DNA of 64,000 nucleotides from Variovorax sp. PBL-E5 (GTDB taxonomy: Bacteria; Pseudomonadota; Gammaproteobacteria; Burkholderiales; Burkholderiaceae_C). Of the stretch, positions 35,435 to 44,972 are shown in pieces. How positions within the stretch are numbered: the first letter of the stretch is position 1; every line of letters starts with the position of its first letter. Below the pieces are notes generated by a model. It saw nothing but the letters and a program-made list of their open reading frames with translations, had not been told where the DNA came from and searched no databases. The DNA lies in NCBI RefSeq assembly GCF_901827185.1, contig NZ_LR594671.1, positions 4,830,001-4,894,000 on the forward strand. The letters are read 5' to 3'. Made by a program: the position numbers and the translations under genes.

Positions 35435-36562
35435 CTAGGAGAAGATCACGACCTGGCGGATGGCCTTGCCCTCGTGCAACAGGTCGAAGCCGTGGTTGAT
35501 TTCGTCCAGCCGCAGGCGCCCGGTCAGCAGCTTGTCGACCGGCAACCGGCCCTGCTGGTACAACGCGATGTAGCGCGGGATGTCGCGCGAGGGCACGCAG
35601 GTGCCGATGTAGCTGCCCTTGAGCGTGCGCTCTTCCGCCACCAGGCTGACCGCGGGCAGACCGAAGCTGGCACCCGCGGGCGGCAGCCCGGCCGTCACCG
35701 TGGTCCCGCCGCGGCGCGTGACCGCATAGGCCAGGTCGAGCGCGCGGATCGAGCCCGCGAACTCGAACGCGTACTCCACGCCGCCGGCGCTGATTTCGCG
35801 GATCTGCTCTTTCGCTGCCGGATCGCCGGCATTGACGGTGTGCGTCGCACCCAGCGCGCGGGCCTGCTCGAGCTTGGCGTCGGACAGGTCGACCGCGATG
35901 ATGTGGCGCGCACCCGCGGCCTGCGCGCCGATCAGCGCGGCCAGGCCTACGCCACCGAGCCCGATGACCGCAACCGATGCGCCGACGCGCACCCGCGCCG
36001 TGTTGACCACCGCGCCGACACCGGTCAGCACCGCGCAACCGAAGAGCGCCGCCTCGTCCAGCGGCACCGTCGGATCGATCTTGACCACGGAGCGTCGCGA
36101 CACCGTGGCGTACTCGGCGAAGACCGAACATCCGAGATGGTGATTCAGCGGCACGCCGTCGTGGCTCAAGCGCCGCTCGCCCGACAGCAGCGTGCCGGCG
36201 CCATTGGCGGCGGCGCCCGGCTCGCACAGCGCGGGTCGACCTTCGGCGCAGGGCGCGCAATGGCCGCAGCTCGGCACGAAGACGACGACGACATGGTCGC
36301 CGCGCTGCAGGTCGCGCACGCCGGGCCCGACCTCCTCGACCACGCCCGCGGCCTCGTGGCCGAGCGCCATCGGCATCGGCCGCGGCCGGTCGCCGTTGAT
36401 GACCGACAGATCCGAATGGCACAGGCCCGCGGCCGCGATCTTGATCAGCACCTCGTCCGGGCCCGGTGGGTCGAGCTCCACGGTGCGGATGGCGAGCGGA
36501 CGGCTCTGCGCGTAGGGCGCGGCCACGCCCATCTTGTCGAGAACGGCGGCTTGGATCTTCAT
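35435..36562 (-). CDS. Zinc-dependent alcohol dehydrogenase (class III-like MDR)
   Basis: 375-residue medium-chain dehydrogenase. Catalytic Zn site: GLCHSD and GHEAAGVVEEVG. Structural Zn site: CGHCAPCAEGRPALC. Rossmann motif: VIGLGGVGLAALIG, then VDLSDAKLEQA (Asp, so NAD preferred). It is the last gene of a roughly 13-kb leftward operon, 25 bases after an aldehyde dehydrogenase gene, and so probably makes or removes the aldehyde for that enzyme. Confidence 0.9.
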   Translation of the reverse strand: MKIQAAVLDKMGVAAPYAQSRPLAIRTVELDPPGPDEVLIKIAAAGLCHSDLSVINGDRPRPMPMALGHEAAGVVEEVGPGVRDLQRGDHVVVVFVPSCGHCAPCAEGRPALCEPGAAANGAGTLLSGERRLSHDGVPLNHHLGCSVFAEYATVSRRSVVKIDPTVPLDEAALFGCAVLTGVGAVVNTARVRVGASVAVIGLGGVGLAALIGAQAAGARHIIAVDLSDAKLEQARALGATHTVNAGDPAAKEQIREISAGGVEYAFEFAGSIRALDLAYAVTRRGGTTVTAGLPPAGASFGLPAVSLVAEERTLKGSYIGTCVPSRDIPRYIALYQQGRLPVDKLLTGRLRLDEINHGFDLLHEGKAIRQVVIFS

Positions 36563-36587
36563 GCCTGTCTTCCTTTGCGAGGGACGA

Positions 36588-38090
36588 TCACAACGCGATG
36601 CCGATCGACTTGAGCTCGGTGTACTGCGCGATCGCCTCGTACCCCATCTCGCGCCCCCAGCCGGATTGCTTGAATCCGCCGAACGGCAGCGCGACGTCGA
36701 CCACATGGTGCGTGTTGATGCCGATGGTACCGGCCTTCAGCCGCCTGGCAACGCGGTGCGCCACGCTGACGTCGCGCGTGTAGAGGCTGGCCGCGAGGCC
36801 GTAGACCGAGTCGTTGGCCTGGCGCACGACGCTGTCGATGTCGTCGTCGTCGAAGGCCATCGCACACAGCACCGGCCCGAAGATCTCTTCGCGCACCACG
36901 CTCATGCCCGCATGCGTGTTGGCCAGGATGGTTGGCTGCATGAAGAAGCCCGCATCGCCCACCGTGCCGCCGCCCGTCAGCAGCTGCGCGCCGGCCTTGC
37001 GCCCCTGCGCGATGTAGCCCGCGACGCGGTCGCGCTGCTCGGCCGAGATCAGCGGCCCGATGCGCGTGGCCGGATCGAGCCCATGGCCGATGGTCAGGGC
37101 CGAGGCCTCGCGCACGATCCCTTCCATCACCTGGTCGTAGACCTTGCGATGCACGTAGAGACGGGAACCCGCGGTGCAGGTCTGGCCGTTGTTGTAGAAG
37201 ATCGCGCTCGAGGCGCCGGCCACGGCCCGCCCGATGTCGGCGTCGCCGAACACGATCACCGGCGACTTGCCGCCCAGCTCCAGCGACACCTTCTTCAGGT
37301 TGCCGGTGGCCGCGCGCAGGATCAGGCGCCCCACCTCGGTCGACCCGGTGAAGGCGACCTTGTCGATGTCGGGATGCGCGGCGATCGCGGCGCCGGCGCT
37401 TTCGCCGAAGCCGGTGATGACGTTGAACACGCCCGGCGGAAAGCCCACCTCTTCGACCAGTTCGGCCAGGCGCAGCGCCGACAGCGGCGTCTGCTCCGCG
37501 GGCTTGAGGATGACCGTGCAGCCGGCCGCCAGCGCCGGCGCCACCTTCCACACCGCCATCATCAGCGGGAAGTTCCAGGGCACGATCTGGCCGACCACGC
37601 CCACGGCCTCGCGCAGCGTGTAGGCATGGAACTCGGCCGGATTCGACAGCGGGATGGTCGCGCCGAGGATCTTGTTCGACCAGCCGGCCATGTAGCGCAG
37701 CAGCTCGATGGAGAACGCCACGTCCACCACGCGTGCGTCCGTCACCGGCTTGCCGTTGTCCAGCGCCTCCAGCTGCGCGAGTTCGTCGGCATGCGCTTCC
37801 ATCAGGTCGGCGAGACGCCACACCAGCTTGCCGCGCTCCGACGGATTGAGCTTCGACCACGGGCCGTTGTCGAAGGCCTCGCGCGCCGCGGCGACGGCCA
37901 GGTCGACGTCCTTCGCGTCACCGGCGGGCACCGTGCAGATCAGCGTGCCGAGCGCCGGGTCGAACACGTCGAGCGTCTTGCCCTCGACCGGGTCGCGCCA
38001 CTTGCCGCCGATGAAGAGCTTCTTCGGACGGGCCACGAAGCTGCGCACGTCCTCGCGCAGCAGGTTCCAGGGGTTGGTGATTGCGTTCAT
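36588..38090 (-). CDS. Aldehyde dehydrogenase (NAD-type)
   Basis: 500-residue ALDH. Seen: PWNFPLMMAVWKVAPALAAG, KPAEQTPLSALR, FTGSTEVG (cofactor loop), LELGGKSP (general-base Glu), and NNGQTCTAG with the nucleophile C305. The length and MNAITNPWNLLRE opening resemble broad-range betaine/phenylacetaldehyde-type enzymes. It lies in the long sugar/polyol operon between a zinc alcohol dehydrogenase and a GabD-like enzyme. Substrate unknown. Confidence 0.9.
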   Translation of the reverse strand: MNAITNPWNLLREDVRSFVARPKKLFIGGKWRDPVEGKTLDVFDPALGTLICTVPAGDAKDVDLAVAAAREAFDNGPWSKLNPSERGKLVWRLADLMEAHADELAQLEALDNGKPVTDARVVDVAFSIELLRYMAGWSNKILGATIPLSNPAEFHAYTLREAVGVVGQIVPWNFPLMMAVWKVAPALAAGCTVILKPAEQTPLSALRLAELVEEVGFPPGVFNVITGFGESAGAAIAAHPDIDKVAFTGSTEVGRLILRAATGNLKKVSLELGGKSPVIVFGDADIGRAVAGASSAIFYNNGQTCTAGSRLYVHRKVYDQVMEGIVREASALTIGHGLDPATRIGPLISAEQRDRVAGYIAQGRKAGAQLLTGGGTVGDAGFFMQPTILANTHAGMSVVREEIFGPVLCAMAFDDDDIDSVVRQANDSVYGLAASLYTRDVSVAHRVARRLKAGTIGINTHHVVDVALPFGGFKQSGWGREMGYEAIAQYTELKSIGIAL

Positions 38091-38134
38091 CGGGATCTCC
38101 TTGGGTTGAACTGAATGGGTAGGGACCGGTGGCC

Positions 38135-39583
38135 TCAGGCCACGCCGACGCAGACGTACTTGCGTTCCATGTAGTCGTCCATGCCGTACTTCGAACCTTC
38201 GCGGCCGGTGCCCGATTGCTTGACGCCGCCGAAGGGCGCTTCGGCGGTCGAGATCAGGCCGGTGTTGATGCCGACCATGCCGGCCTCCAGCCGCTCGGCC
38301 ACGCGCCACGAGCGCTTCAGGTCCGCGGTGTAGAAATAGGAGGCCAGTCCGAACTCGGTGTCGTTGGCCAGTGCGACGACCTCGTCTTCGGTGTCGAAGC
38401 GAATCAGCGGCGCCACCGGGCCGAAGGTCTCTTCCTCGCTCACGCGCATGGCGCGCGTCACGCCCGTCAGCACGGCCGGCGAAAGGAAGTTGCCGCCCAG
38501 GCGCTCGCCGCCGACGCGCAAGGTCGCGCCCTTGCCGGTCGCATCGGCGATGTGCTGCTCGACCTTGGCCAGCGCGCGCTCGTCGATCAGCGGCCCGACC
38601 TGCACGCCGGCTTCGAGCCCGTTGCCCACGCGCAGCGCGGCCACGCGGCGCGACAGCTTGTCGGCGAACGCGTCGTACACGCCGCGCTGCACGAAGATGC
38701 GGTTGGCGCAGACGCAGGTCTGGCCGTTGTTGCGGAACTTGGCGATCATCGCGCCGTCGACGGCCGCGTCGATGTCGGCGTCGTCGAACACGATGAAGGG
38801 CGCGTTGCCGCCAAGTTCCAGCGACAGCTTCTTGATCGTGTCCGCCGAGGCGCGCATCAGCTCGCGGCCGATCTCGGTCGATCCGGTGAAGCTGATCTTG
38901 CGCACCGTCGGGTTGGCGCACAGCGCGCCGGCGATCTGCGCCGCATTGCCGGTCAGCACGTTGATCACGCCCGGCGGAATGCCCGCGCGTTCGGCCAGCA
39001 CGGCCATCGCCAGTGCCGAGAACGGCGTCTGCGATGCGGGCTTGACCACCATCGTGCAGCCGGCCGCCAGCGCCGGCCCGAGCTTGCGCGCCAGCATCGC
39101 GTTCGGAAAGTTCCACGGCGTGATGGCGGCGCACACCCCCACCGGCTGCCGCAGCACCACGATGCGATGGCCGGGCTGGGTGGCCGGGATGATGTCGCCA
39201 TAGCTGCGCCGCGCTTCCTCGGCGAACCATTCGATGAAGCTCGCGCCATAGGCGATCTCGCCGCGTGCCTCGGCCAGCGGCTTGCCCTGCTCGGTCGTCA
39301 TGATCAGCGCGAGATCGTCCTGCGCGGCCATCATCAGCTCGTACCAGCGGCGCAGCAGGTCGGCGCGGCGCTTGACCGACAGCGCAGCCCACGCCGGAAA
39401 GGCGCGCGAGGCCGCCTGCACCGCGCGCGCGGTCTCAGCCGCGCCCATGCGCGGCACCCGGCCGACCTCATCGCCGGTCGCGGGGTTGCGCACGGCGAGC
39501 GTCGTGCCGGAATCGGCCGCCTCCCAGGCGCCGCCGATCAGTGCGCGGTCGCGAAGCAGGGCCGGGTCTTTCAGTGCAAGCAT
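38135..39583 (-). CDS. Semialdehyde dehydrogenase, GabD-like
   Basis: 482-residue aldehyde dehydrogenase of the succinate-semialdehyde type: [62 protein letters not shown], and [12 protein letters not shown] with nucleophile C290. The paired Cys two residues later (CVC) is typical of GabD, where it can form a redox switch. In this cluster it may oxidise a short semialdehyde or glycolaldehyde formed from the sugar. Confidence 0.9.
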   Translation of the reverse strand: MLALKDPALLRDRALIGGAWEAADSGTTLAVRNPATGDEVGRVPRMGAAETARAVQAASRAFPAWAALSVKRRADLLRRWYELMMAAQDDLALIMTTEQGKPLAEARGEIAYGASFIEWFAEEARRSYGDIIPATQPGHRIVVLRQPVGVCAAITPWNFPNAMLARKLGPALAAGCTMVVKPASQTPFSALAMAVLAERAGIPPGVINVLTGNAAQIAGALCANPTVRKISFTGSTEIGRELMRASADTIKKLSLELGGNAPFIVFDDADIDAAVDGAMIAKFRNNGQTCVCANRIFVQRGVYDAFADKLSRRVAALRVGNGLEAGVQVGPLIDERALAKVEQHIADATGKGATLRVGGERLGGNFLSPAVLTGVTRAMRVSEEETFGPVAPLIRFDTEDEVVALANDTEFGLASYFYTADLKRSWRVAERLEAGMVGINTGLISTAEAPFGGVKQSGTGREGSKYGMDDYMERKYVCVGVA

Positions 39584-39601
39584 GGTCGGTGTGTCCTCGG
39601 G

Positions 39602-40471
39602 TCAGTTCAGGGCCGCGTGCGCAGCGGCGATCTGTGCGCGCATGAAGGCGAGCGCCTTGCGGGCGGTGTCGTCCGAATCGGTCCACGGGTCGCGCCACAG
39701 CGCGATCAGGCCCGCGAGGTCGGGGCCGAGCACCGAGGGCGAGAAGGACTCGAACAGGATCGGCCCGTCGTAGCCGATGCGCGCGAGCGCACCGAAGAAG
39801 GCCGCGAAGTCGAGGTTGCCTTCACCCAGCCGGCCGCGATGGCTGTCCGCGACGTGCACGTAGCCGAGCAGATCCCTCACGTCGACCACTGCCTGCGCCA
39901 GGCGCTCTTCCTCGATGCACATGTGGAACAAATCCGCATGCACGAACATCGCGTCGGAGCCGACCTTGCGGATCAGGTCCGCGGCCTGCCCGACCGTGTT
40001 GATGAAATTGCTCTCGTAGCGGTTGAGTGCCTCCAGCCCGAGGCGAATGCCCGCGTCCGCGGCCTGCCGCGCCAGCCGCCGGTAGGCATCGACCGCGCGC
40101 TCGCGCGCCATCTCCGACGGCTGCACGGCATAGCGGTGCACCGCCGAGAACGACGGACCGCCCAGCAGCGGCGAACCCATGTCGCGCGCCACCGCGATCG
40201 CCTTGGCCACCAGCGCTTCACCGCGGCGGGCGATCACCGGATCCGGATTCGAGAGATCGGCGCTGAGCTTGCCGCACATCGTGGCCATCACGCCGAGGCC
40301 GTGCTGCTCGGCCAGCCGCGCGGTCATGCGGGTGTCGACGGTGTCGGGGTCGAAGATCAGCACTTCGACGAAGTCGTAGCCGATGTCGGCGGCGCGTTCG
40401 AACACGCGGCGCGCGCTGGCCTCGTCCCACTGCGGCGTGTAGACGAACATGTGGATGCCGAGCGGGTTCAT
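39602..40471 (-). CDS. Sugar phosphate isomerase/epimerase family (TIM barrel, D-tagatose 3-epimerase-like)
   Basis: 289-residue AP-endonuclease-2-type barrel. Metal ligands of the ketose 3-epimerase group are recognisable: Glu in LEALNRYESNF, Asp in FVHADLFHM, His in YVHVADSHRG, and Glu in ILFESFS. The LNRYES wording matches tagatose/psicose 3-epimerases. It would interconvert ketoses at C3. Its start overlaps the ABC permease stop (ATGA), linking it to sugar import. Confidence 0.87.
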   Translation of the reverse strand: MNPLGIHMFVYTPQWDEASARRVFERAADIGYDFVEVLIFDPDTVDTRMTARLAEQHGLGVMATMCGKLSADLSNPDPVIARRGEALVAKAIAVARDMGSPLLGGPSFSAVHRYAVQPSEMARERAVDAYRRLARQAADAGIRLGLEALNRYESNFINTVGQAADLIRKVGSDAMFVHADLFHMCIEEERLAQAVVDVRDLLGYVHVADSHRGRLGEGNLDFAAFFGALARIGYDGPILFESFSPSVLGPDLAGLIALWRDPWTDSDDTARKALAFMRAQIAAAHAALN

Positions 40472-41463
40472 CGCGCGCTCCCCTGCAGGGCGACGACCGG
40501 CGCCTTGACGAAGCGGCCGGCCACCACCGCGCTGATGCGCCCGCGCCAGATGTCCACGCCCACGGCCAGCAGGATGATTCCGCCGATGGTGATGCTCTGC
40601 AGCGAGGTCGAGACGGCGTTGAGGTTGAGGCCGTTCTGCACCACGACGATGATCAGCACGCCGATCAGCGTGTTCAGCACGTGGCCGCGCCCGCCCGCCA
40701 GGCTGGCGCCGCCGACCACCGCGGCCGCGATGGCCTGCAGCTCGATCGACGAGCCATAGTTGGGCGAGCCCGAATTGAGCCGCGCTGCCAGCAGCACCGC
40801 GCCGATGCCGGCGCAGGCCCCGGCAATGACGAAGGCCAGCATGCGCACGCGCGGCACCTCGATGCCCGACAGCCGCGCCGCCGACTCGTTGCCACCCACC
40901 GCGTAGATCTCACGGCCGAAGCGCGAGTGGTTCAGCACCAGCGTCGCCAGCAGGTAGAGGCCGACCATGTAGTAGAACGGCAGCGGCACGCCGAGCAGCT
41001 CGCCGTAGAACACCTGCCCCAGATCGGGCGACAGCGAGAACACGGGCGAGCCGCCGCCGACCGTGAGCGCGATGCCCTTGAAGGCGCTCAGGCCGGCCAG
41101 CGTGACGATGAAGGCCGGAATGCGCACATAGGCGACCAGCACGCCGTTGACCAGCCCCAACACGCCGCCGAGCGCGATGCCCGCCGGAATGGCCAGCCAC
41201 AGGCTGGCGCCTTCGAACTTGACCATCACGGCCAGCACCATCGTGAGGTAGGCGATCATCGAGCCCGGGCTCAGGTCGATGCCGCCCGTGAGGATGACCA
41301 CGGTGGCGCCGATCGCGACGATCGACAGCACCGCCACCTGCAGCGCGATGTTGCGGAAGTTCTCCGCCGCCAGGAAGCTCGGCGTGGTCGCGGCGACCAC
41401 GCCCATGATCAGCAGCAGCGCGGCCATCGGGCCCGCGAACTGGCCGAGGACGGAACGTTTCAT
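40468..41463 (-). CDS. Ribose-type sugar ABC transporter permease (system 1)
   Basis: 331 residues with eight to ten hydrophobic segments. BPD_transp_2 features: GGIDLSPGSMIAYLTM, ALGGVLGLVNGVLVAYVRIPAFIVTLAG, and the ATPase-contacting loop GGNESAARLSGI, then VVGGASLAGGRGHVLNTLIGV. It is the single permease gene of transporter 1, so probably a homodimer. Its start overlaps the ATPase gene's stop (ATGA). Confidence 0.93.
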   Translation of the reverse strand: MKRSVLGQFAGPMAALLLIMGVVAATTPSFLAAENFRNIALQVAVLSIVAIGATVVILTGGIDLSPGSMIAYLTMVLAVMVKFEGASLWLAIPAGIALGGVLGLVNGVLVAYVRIPAFIVTLAGLSAFKGIALTVGGGSPVFSLSPDLGQVFYGELLGVPLPFYYMVGLYLLATLVLNHSRFGREIYAVGGNESAARLSGIEVPRVRMLAFVIAGACAGIGAVLLAARLNSGSPNYGSSIELQAIAAAVVGGASLAGGRGHVLNTLIGVLIIVVVQNGLNLNAVSTSLQSITIGGIILLAVGVDIWRGRISAVVAGRFVKAPVVALQGSAR

Positions 41464-43004
41464 GTCATCACTCCTTCAAGGATGGGAGATTCGGCTTCGG
41501 CCGCGTGCTGCGTTTGCGATGCGCTGACCAGGTCCGCGTGCCGGACTTCGGCCGCATCGCGCAGCGCGGTCACGCGGCCGTGCTGAACGATCGCGATGCG
41601 GTCGCTCATCGCGATCAGTTCGTTGTGGTCGGAGCTGATCAGCACGATCGACTTGCCGGCCGCCGTGAGCCGGTTGATGAGCCGGTACACCGCGAGCTTG
41701 GCGCCGACATCGATGCCTTGTGTCGGCTCGTCGAGGATCAGGATGCGTGCCTGGGCGAACAGCCAGCGCGCGATCAGCACCTTCTGCTGGTTGCCGCCCG
41801 AGATCTGGCCGACCGGCTTGTGCCGCGCCAGCGGCGTGATCTCGAGCTCGCGGATGTAGTCCGCCGTGACGCGGCCTTCCTCGGCATGGTCGAGGCGCAG
41901 TCCGCGCATCACACCGCCGAGGTTCGCGGTGGTGATGTTCGGGCCGGCGAAGAAATTGAAGAACAGGCCGTCGAACTTGCGGTTCTCGGGCACCAGCGCC
42001 AGGCCGGCGCGGATCGCGTCGGCCGGGCCGCGCAAGCGCAGCGGGCGGCCATCGAGCAGGACCTCGCCGGCTTCCAACCGGTCGACGCCGAACAGCGCAC
42101 GCGCGATCTCGGTGCGGCCGGCGCCGATGACGCCGCCGAGCCCGAGCACTTCGCCGCGGTGCAGGTCGAAGCTCACGTCGTGCACGCGGTTGGCCGTGCG
42201 CAGGCCTTCGACCTGCAGCACGACATCACGCGTCGCATGACGCTCCTTCGGATAGTGCTCGCCGACCTCGGTGCCCATCATGCGCGCCACGATCTCGTGC
42301 ACGTCGAGCCGCGTCTCGCCCGAGCGGCTGACGATGCGGCCGTCCTTCAGGATCGTCACCGCATCGACCAGCTCACAGACCTCGTCGAGCCGGTGCGAGA
42401 TGTAGAGGATCGCCACGCCGCGCGTCTTCATGCGGCGCAGCAGCCGGTGCAGCACCGCGATCTCGTCCTGGCCGAGCGCGGTCGTCGGCTCGTCGAGGAT
42501 CAACAGTTCGGCCTCCTGCGACAGGGCCTTGGCGATCTCGACCAGCTGCTGCTCGGCGACCGAGAGATCGGCGACGCGCGCCGCCGGGTCGATCGGGATG
42601 TCGAGCTGCGCGAGGATCTCGCGCGCGCCTTTCGCGATCGCCGGCCAGTCGACGCGCAGCCCCCCCCATTTGGACGGATGGCGCCCGAGCACGATGTTCT
42701 CGGCCACGCTGAGCTGCGGCACCAGCGAGAACTCCTGGAACACGGTAGCCACGCCGTGCGCGCGGGCCTGCGTCGGGTCGCTCAGGCGCACCGGGCTTCC
42801 GCGGTACAGGATCGCGCCTTCGTCGGGCTGGATCACGCCCGACAGCAGCTTGATCAGCGTCGACTTGCCGCAGCCGTTCTCGCCCAGCAACCCGTGGATC
42901 TCGCCCGCGTGCAGCTCGAGCGAGATCTGGTCGTTCGCCTTGACGCCGGGAAAGGATTTGCAGAGGCCCTGCAACGCCCACAGCGGTTCGGATCGGGTCG
43001 CCAT
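41460..43004 (-). CDS. Sugar ABC transporter ATP-binding protein (system 1, RbsA/MglA-type)
   Basis: 514 residues, two fused nucleotide-binding domains. First: GENGCGKSTLIK (Walker A), LSVAEQQLVEIAKAL (variant signature), LLILDEPTTAL. Second: GGVIGAGRTEIARALFG, a degenerate Walker A, with SGGNQQKVLIARWL and ILILDEPTQGIDVGAK. The degenerate second site is usual for this family. Twelve bases after the binding-protein gene. Confidence 0.94.
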   Translation of the reverse strand: MATRSEPLWALQGLCKSFPGVKANDQISLELHAGEIHGLLGENGCGKSTLIKLLSGVIQPDEGAILYRGSPVRLSDPTQARAHGVATVFQEFSLVPQLSVAENIVLGRHPSKWGGLRVDWPAIAKGAREILAQLDIPIDPAARVADLSVAEQQLVEIAKALSQEAELLILDEPTTALGQDEIAVLHRLLRRMKTRGVAILYISHRLDEVCELVDAVTILKDGRIVSRSGETRLDVHEIVARMMGTEVGEHYPKERHATRDVVLQVEGLRTANRVHDVSFDLHRGEVLGLGGVIGAGRTEIARALFGVDRLEAGEVLLDGRPLRLRGPADAIRAGLALVPENRKFDGLFFNFFAGPNITTANLGGVMRGLRLDHAEEGRVTADYIRELEITPLARHKPVGQISGGNQQKVLIARWLFAQARILILDEPTQGIDVGAKLAVYRLINRLTAAGKSIVLISSDHNELIAMSDRIAIVQHGRVTALRDAAEVRHADLVSASQTQHAAEAESPILEGVMT

Positions 43005-43016
43005 GACCGCGCGCGC

Positions 43017-44057
43017 TCAGTAGGCCTTGGAAGGCTTCGGATACAGGTCGGCCGGCTGCTTGAGCACCGCCTGCACGTTGCCCTTGTAGACGATCTCCGT
43101 CGGCACGTTGACATAGCCACCGCTCGACTTCCTGTTGAGCAGGTCGACTGCGAACAGCGCGGCCATGCGGCCCATCTTGACCGGCGAGGTGTTGGTCGTG
43201 GCCGTGACGCCGCCGCCGTTGGCGATGTCCTCCAGCGCGCCCGTGTCGCCGTCGTAGCCGTAGATCGAGATGTTGGTCCGCCCGAGGCTCTTGGCGGCCA
43301 GCGCGGCGCCGAGCGCCATGTAGTCGCTGGACGCGTAGATCGCATTGATGCCCGGGTTGGCCTGCAGCATGTCCATGGCCGCGGTGTTGCCCTTCTCGAC
43401 GCTCCAGCCGCCGTTGATGCGCGTGGCGAGCTTCCAGTTGCTGTCCTTCAGGCCGTCGAGGAAGCCGCCGGCGCGCTCGGTGGCGATGTAGCTCGGCTCG
43501 CCGTCGAGCACGCCGACCGACTTCGGCGCGTCCTTGGCCTGCGCGCGCGCCCACTCGGCGAGTGCCTTGTTGGCGATGCGCTGGTTGACGCCGACCACGC
43601 CGTGCACCGGCGTCGGGAAGTTCGGGATGTCGGAGTTGACGATCACCACCACCTTGCCCGCGTCGACCGCCTTCTTGATCAGCGGCGCGAGCGAGTGCTC
43701 GTCGAAGCTGATGATCAGGATCGCATCGACATCCTTGCGCGAGGTCACGTCCTGCAGCATCCCCATCTGCCCGGCCTGGTCGGAGCCCGAGTACGGCGAG
43801 AGCATGAAGGACTTGATGCCCGGCACCGACTTGATGCCCTCGTACAAGGCCACGTGGTAGTTGTACTCGGTGCCCATCGGCAGGTAGGCGATGGTCGGCG
43901 TGCCGCCCTTGTAGCTCAGCTTGTCGAGCGTGGCCTGGGCGCCGGCGCCGAGCGGCTTGGGGGCCGGATAGCTCGGCGCCTGGGCCGTGGCGTGCGCCAT
44001 CAGCAATGCAGCGCCCAGTGCCATGAGGGCCTTGCGGCCGGTTGTTTGCAGGTTCAT
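43017..44057 (-). CDS. Sugar ABC transporter substrate-binding protein (system 1)
   Basis: 346-residue periplasmic binding protein of the RbsB type. Signal peptide about 1-25 (ALMALGAALLMAHATAQA). Mature domain: TIAYLPMGTEYNYHVALYEGI, DAILIISFDEHSLAPLIKKA, VIVNSDIPNFP, INAIYASSDYMALGAA, and IYGYDGDTGALEDI. Start at 44057 has GGAGA upstream; ATG at 44069 is an alternative. A 93-base gap separates it from the upstream SDR gene and could hold an internal promoter. Confidence 0.92.
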   Translation of the reverse strand: MNLQTTGRKALMALGAALLMAHATAQAPSYPAPKPLGAGAQATLDKLSYKGGTPTIAYLPMGTEYNYHVALYEGIKSVPGIKSFMLSPYSGSDQAGQMGMLQDVTSRKDVDAILIISFDEHSLAPLIKKAVDAGKVVVIVNSDIPNFPTPVHGVVGVNQRIANKALAEWARAQAKDAPKSVGVLDGEPSYIATERAGGFLDGLKDSNWKLATRINGGWSVEKGNTAAMDMLQANPGINAIYASSDYMALGAALAAKSLGRTNISIYGYDGDTGALEDIANGGGVTATTNTSPVKMGRMAALFAVDLLNRKSSGGYVNVPTEIVYKGNVQAVLKQPADLYPKPSKAY

Positions 44058-44150
44058 GCGTGTCTCCATCGGGTTGTGATCGGGAACGCCGCGACGCGAC
44101 TGCGTGCGCAAGGCACTGCAGCAACAGCGGGCGAGGAAGAAAAGGACCGG

Positions 44151-44939
44151 CTAGAAAACCGTCCGCACGATGCCGCCGTCCACGCGCATCGCCGAACCGT
44201 TGATGGCGCTTGCGCGCGCACTGCAGACGAAGGCCACCGCGTCGGCGATCTCCGCTGGGTCGATCAGCCGCGCGATCAGCGAGGTCGATCGGTTCTCGCG
44301 CATGAAGCGGGCCTCGGCCTCTTCATAGGGCAGCGCGGGATACAGGTCCTGCACGAAGGCGCGCACGCCCTCGGTACGGGTCGAGCCCGGCAGCACCGCG
44401 TTGACGGTGACGCCGGTGCCCTTGGTCAGTTCCGCCAGCGTGCGCGAGATGGCCAGCTCCATCGTCTTGGTCGCGCTGTAGTGCGGCAGCTCCGGCGCCG
44501 GCGACACGCCGGATTCGCTGGAGATGAAGACGATGCGGCCCTTCCTGCGCTCCAGCATCGCGCGGATGTAGTGGCGCGAGAGGCGCACGCCGCTCATGAT
44601 GTTGATCTCGAACAGGCGCAGCCATTGATCGTCCGTCACGTCGCAGAAGGACATGGCTTCGTAGATGCCGAGGTTGTTGACGAGGATGTCGACGGAAGCC
44701 ACCTGGGCGATCGTGCGTTCGCACCCTTCGGCCGTGCCGTTGTCGGCCACCAGCGCTTCGAGCCTGGCGCCGGGCACCTTGGCGGCGATGTCGTCCATCG
44801 CTGCCTGCACCGCGGCTTTGGTGCGGCCGTTGACGATCACCTGCGCGCCCTCACGGGCCAGCACGCGGGCGATCTCGCGCCCGATGCCGCCGCTGGACGC
44901 CGTGACCAGGGCGCGTTGGCCCTCGATTTGCAGATCCAT
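44151..44939 (-). CDS. Short-chain dehydrogenase/reductase (3-oxoacyl-ACP reductase-like)
   Basis: 262 residues, classical SDR. Cofactor motif [22 protein letters not shown] (NNAG variant), catalytic SSESGVS...YSATK. The long insertion after GSTRTEG ([21 protein letters not shown]) is typical of SDRs acting on sugars or hydroxy acids in catabolic clusters. It is different in type from the two paralogous SDRs that head the operons. Substrate unknown. Confidence 0.88.
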   Translation of the reverse strand: MDLQIEGQRALVTASSGGIGREIARVLAREGAQVIVNGRTKAAVQAAMDDIAAKVPGARLEALVADNGTAEGCERTIAQVASVDILVNNLGIYEAMSFCDVTDDQWLRLFEINIMSGVRLSRHYIRAMLERRKGRIVFISSESGVSPAPELPHYSATKTMELAISRTLAELTKGTGVTVNAVLPGSTRTEGVRAFVQDLYPALPYEEAEARFMRENRSTSLIARLIDPAEIADAVAFVCSARASAINGSAMRVDGGIVRTVF

Positions 44940-44972
44940 CTGGTTGTCTCCTGGTGTGGATGGGCGCCGGGC

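Noticed and set aside
44058..44150. Internal promoter or RpiR box before the system 1 binding-protein gene
   Set aside because: I searched the 93-base gap for the 13-bp box and for -35/-10 pairs and found nothing convincing.
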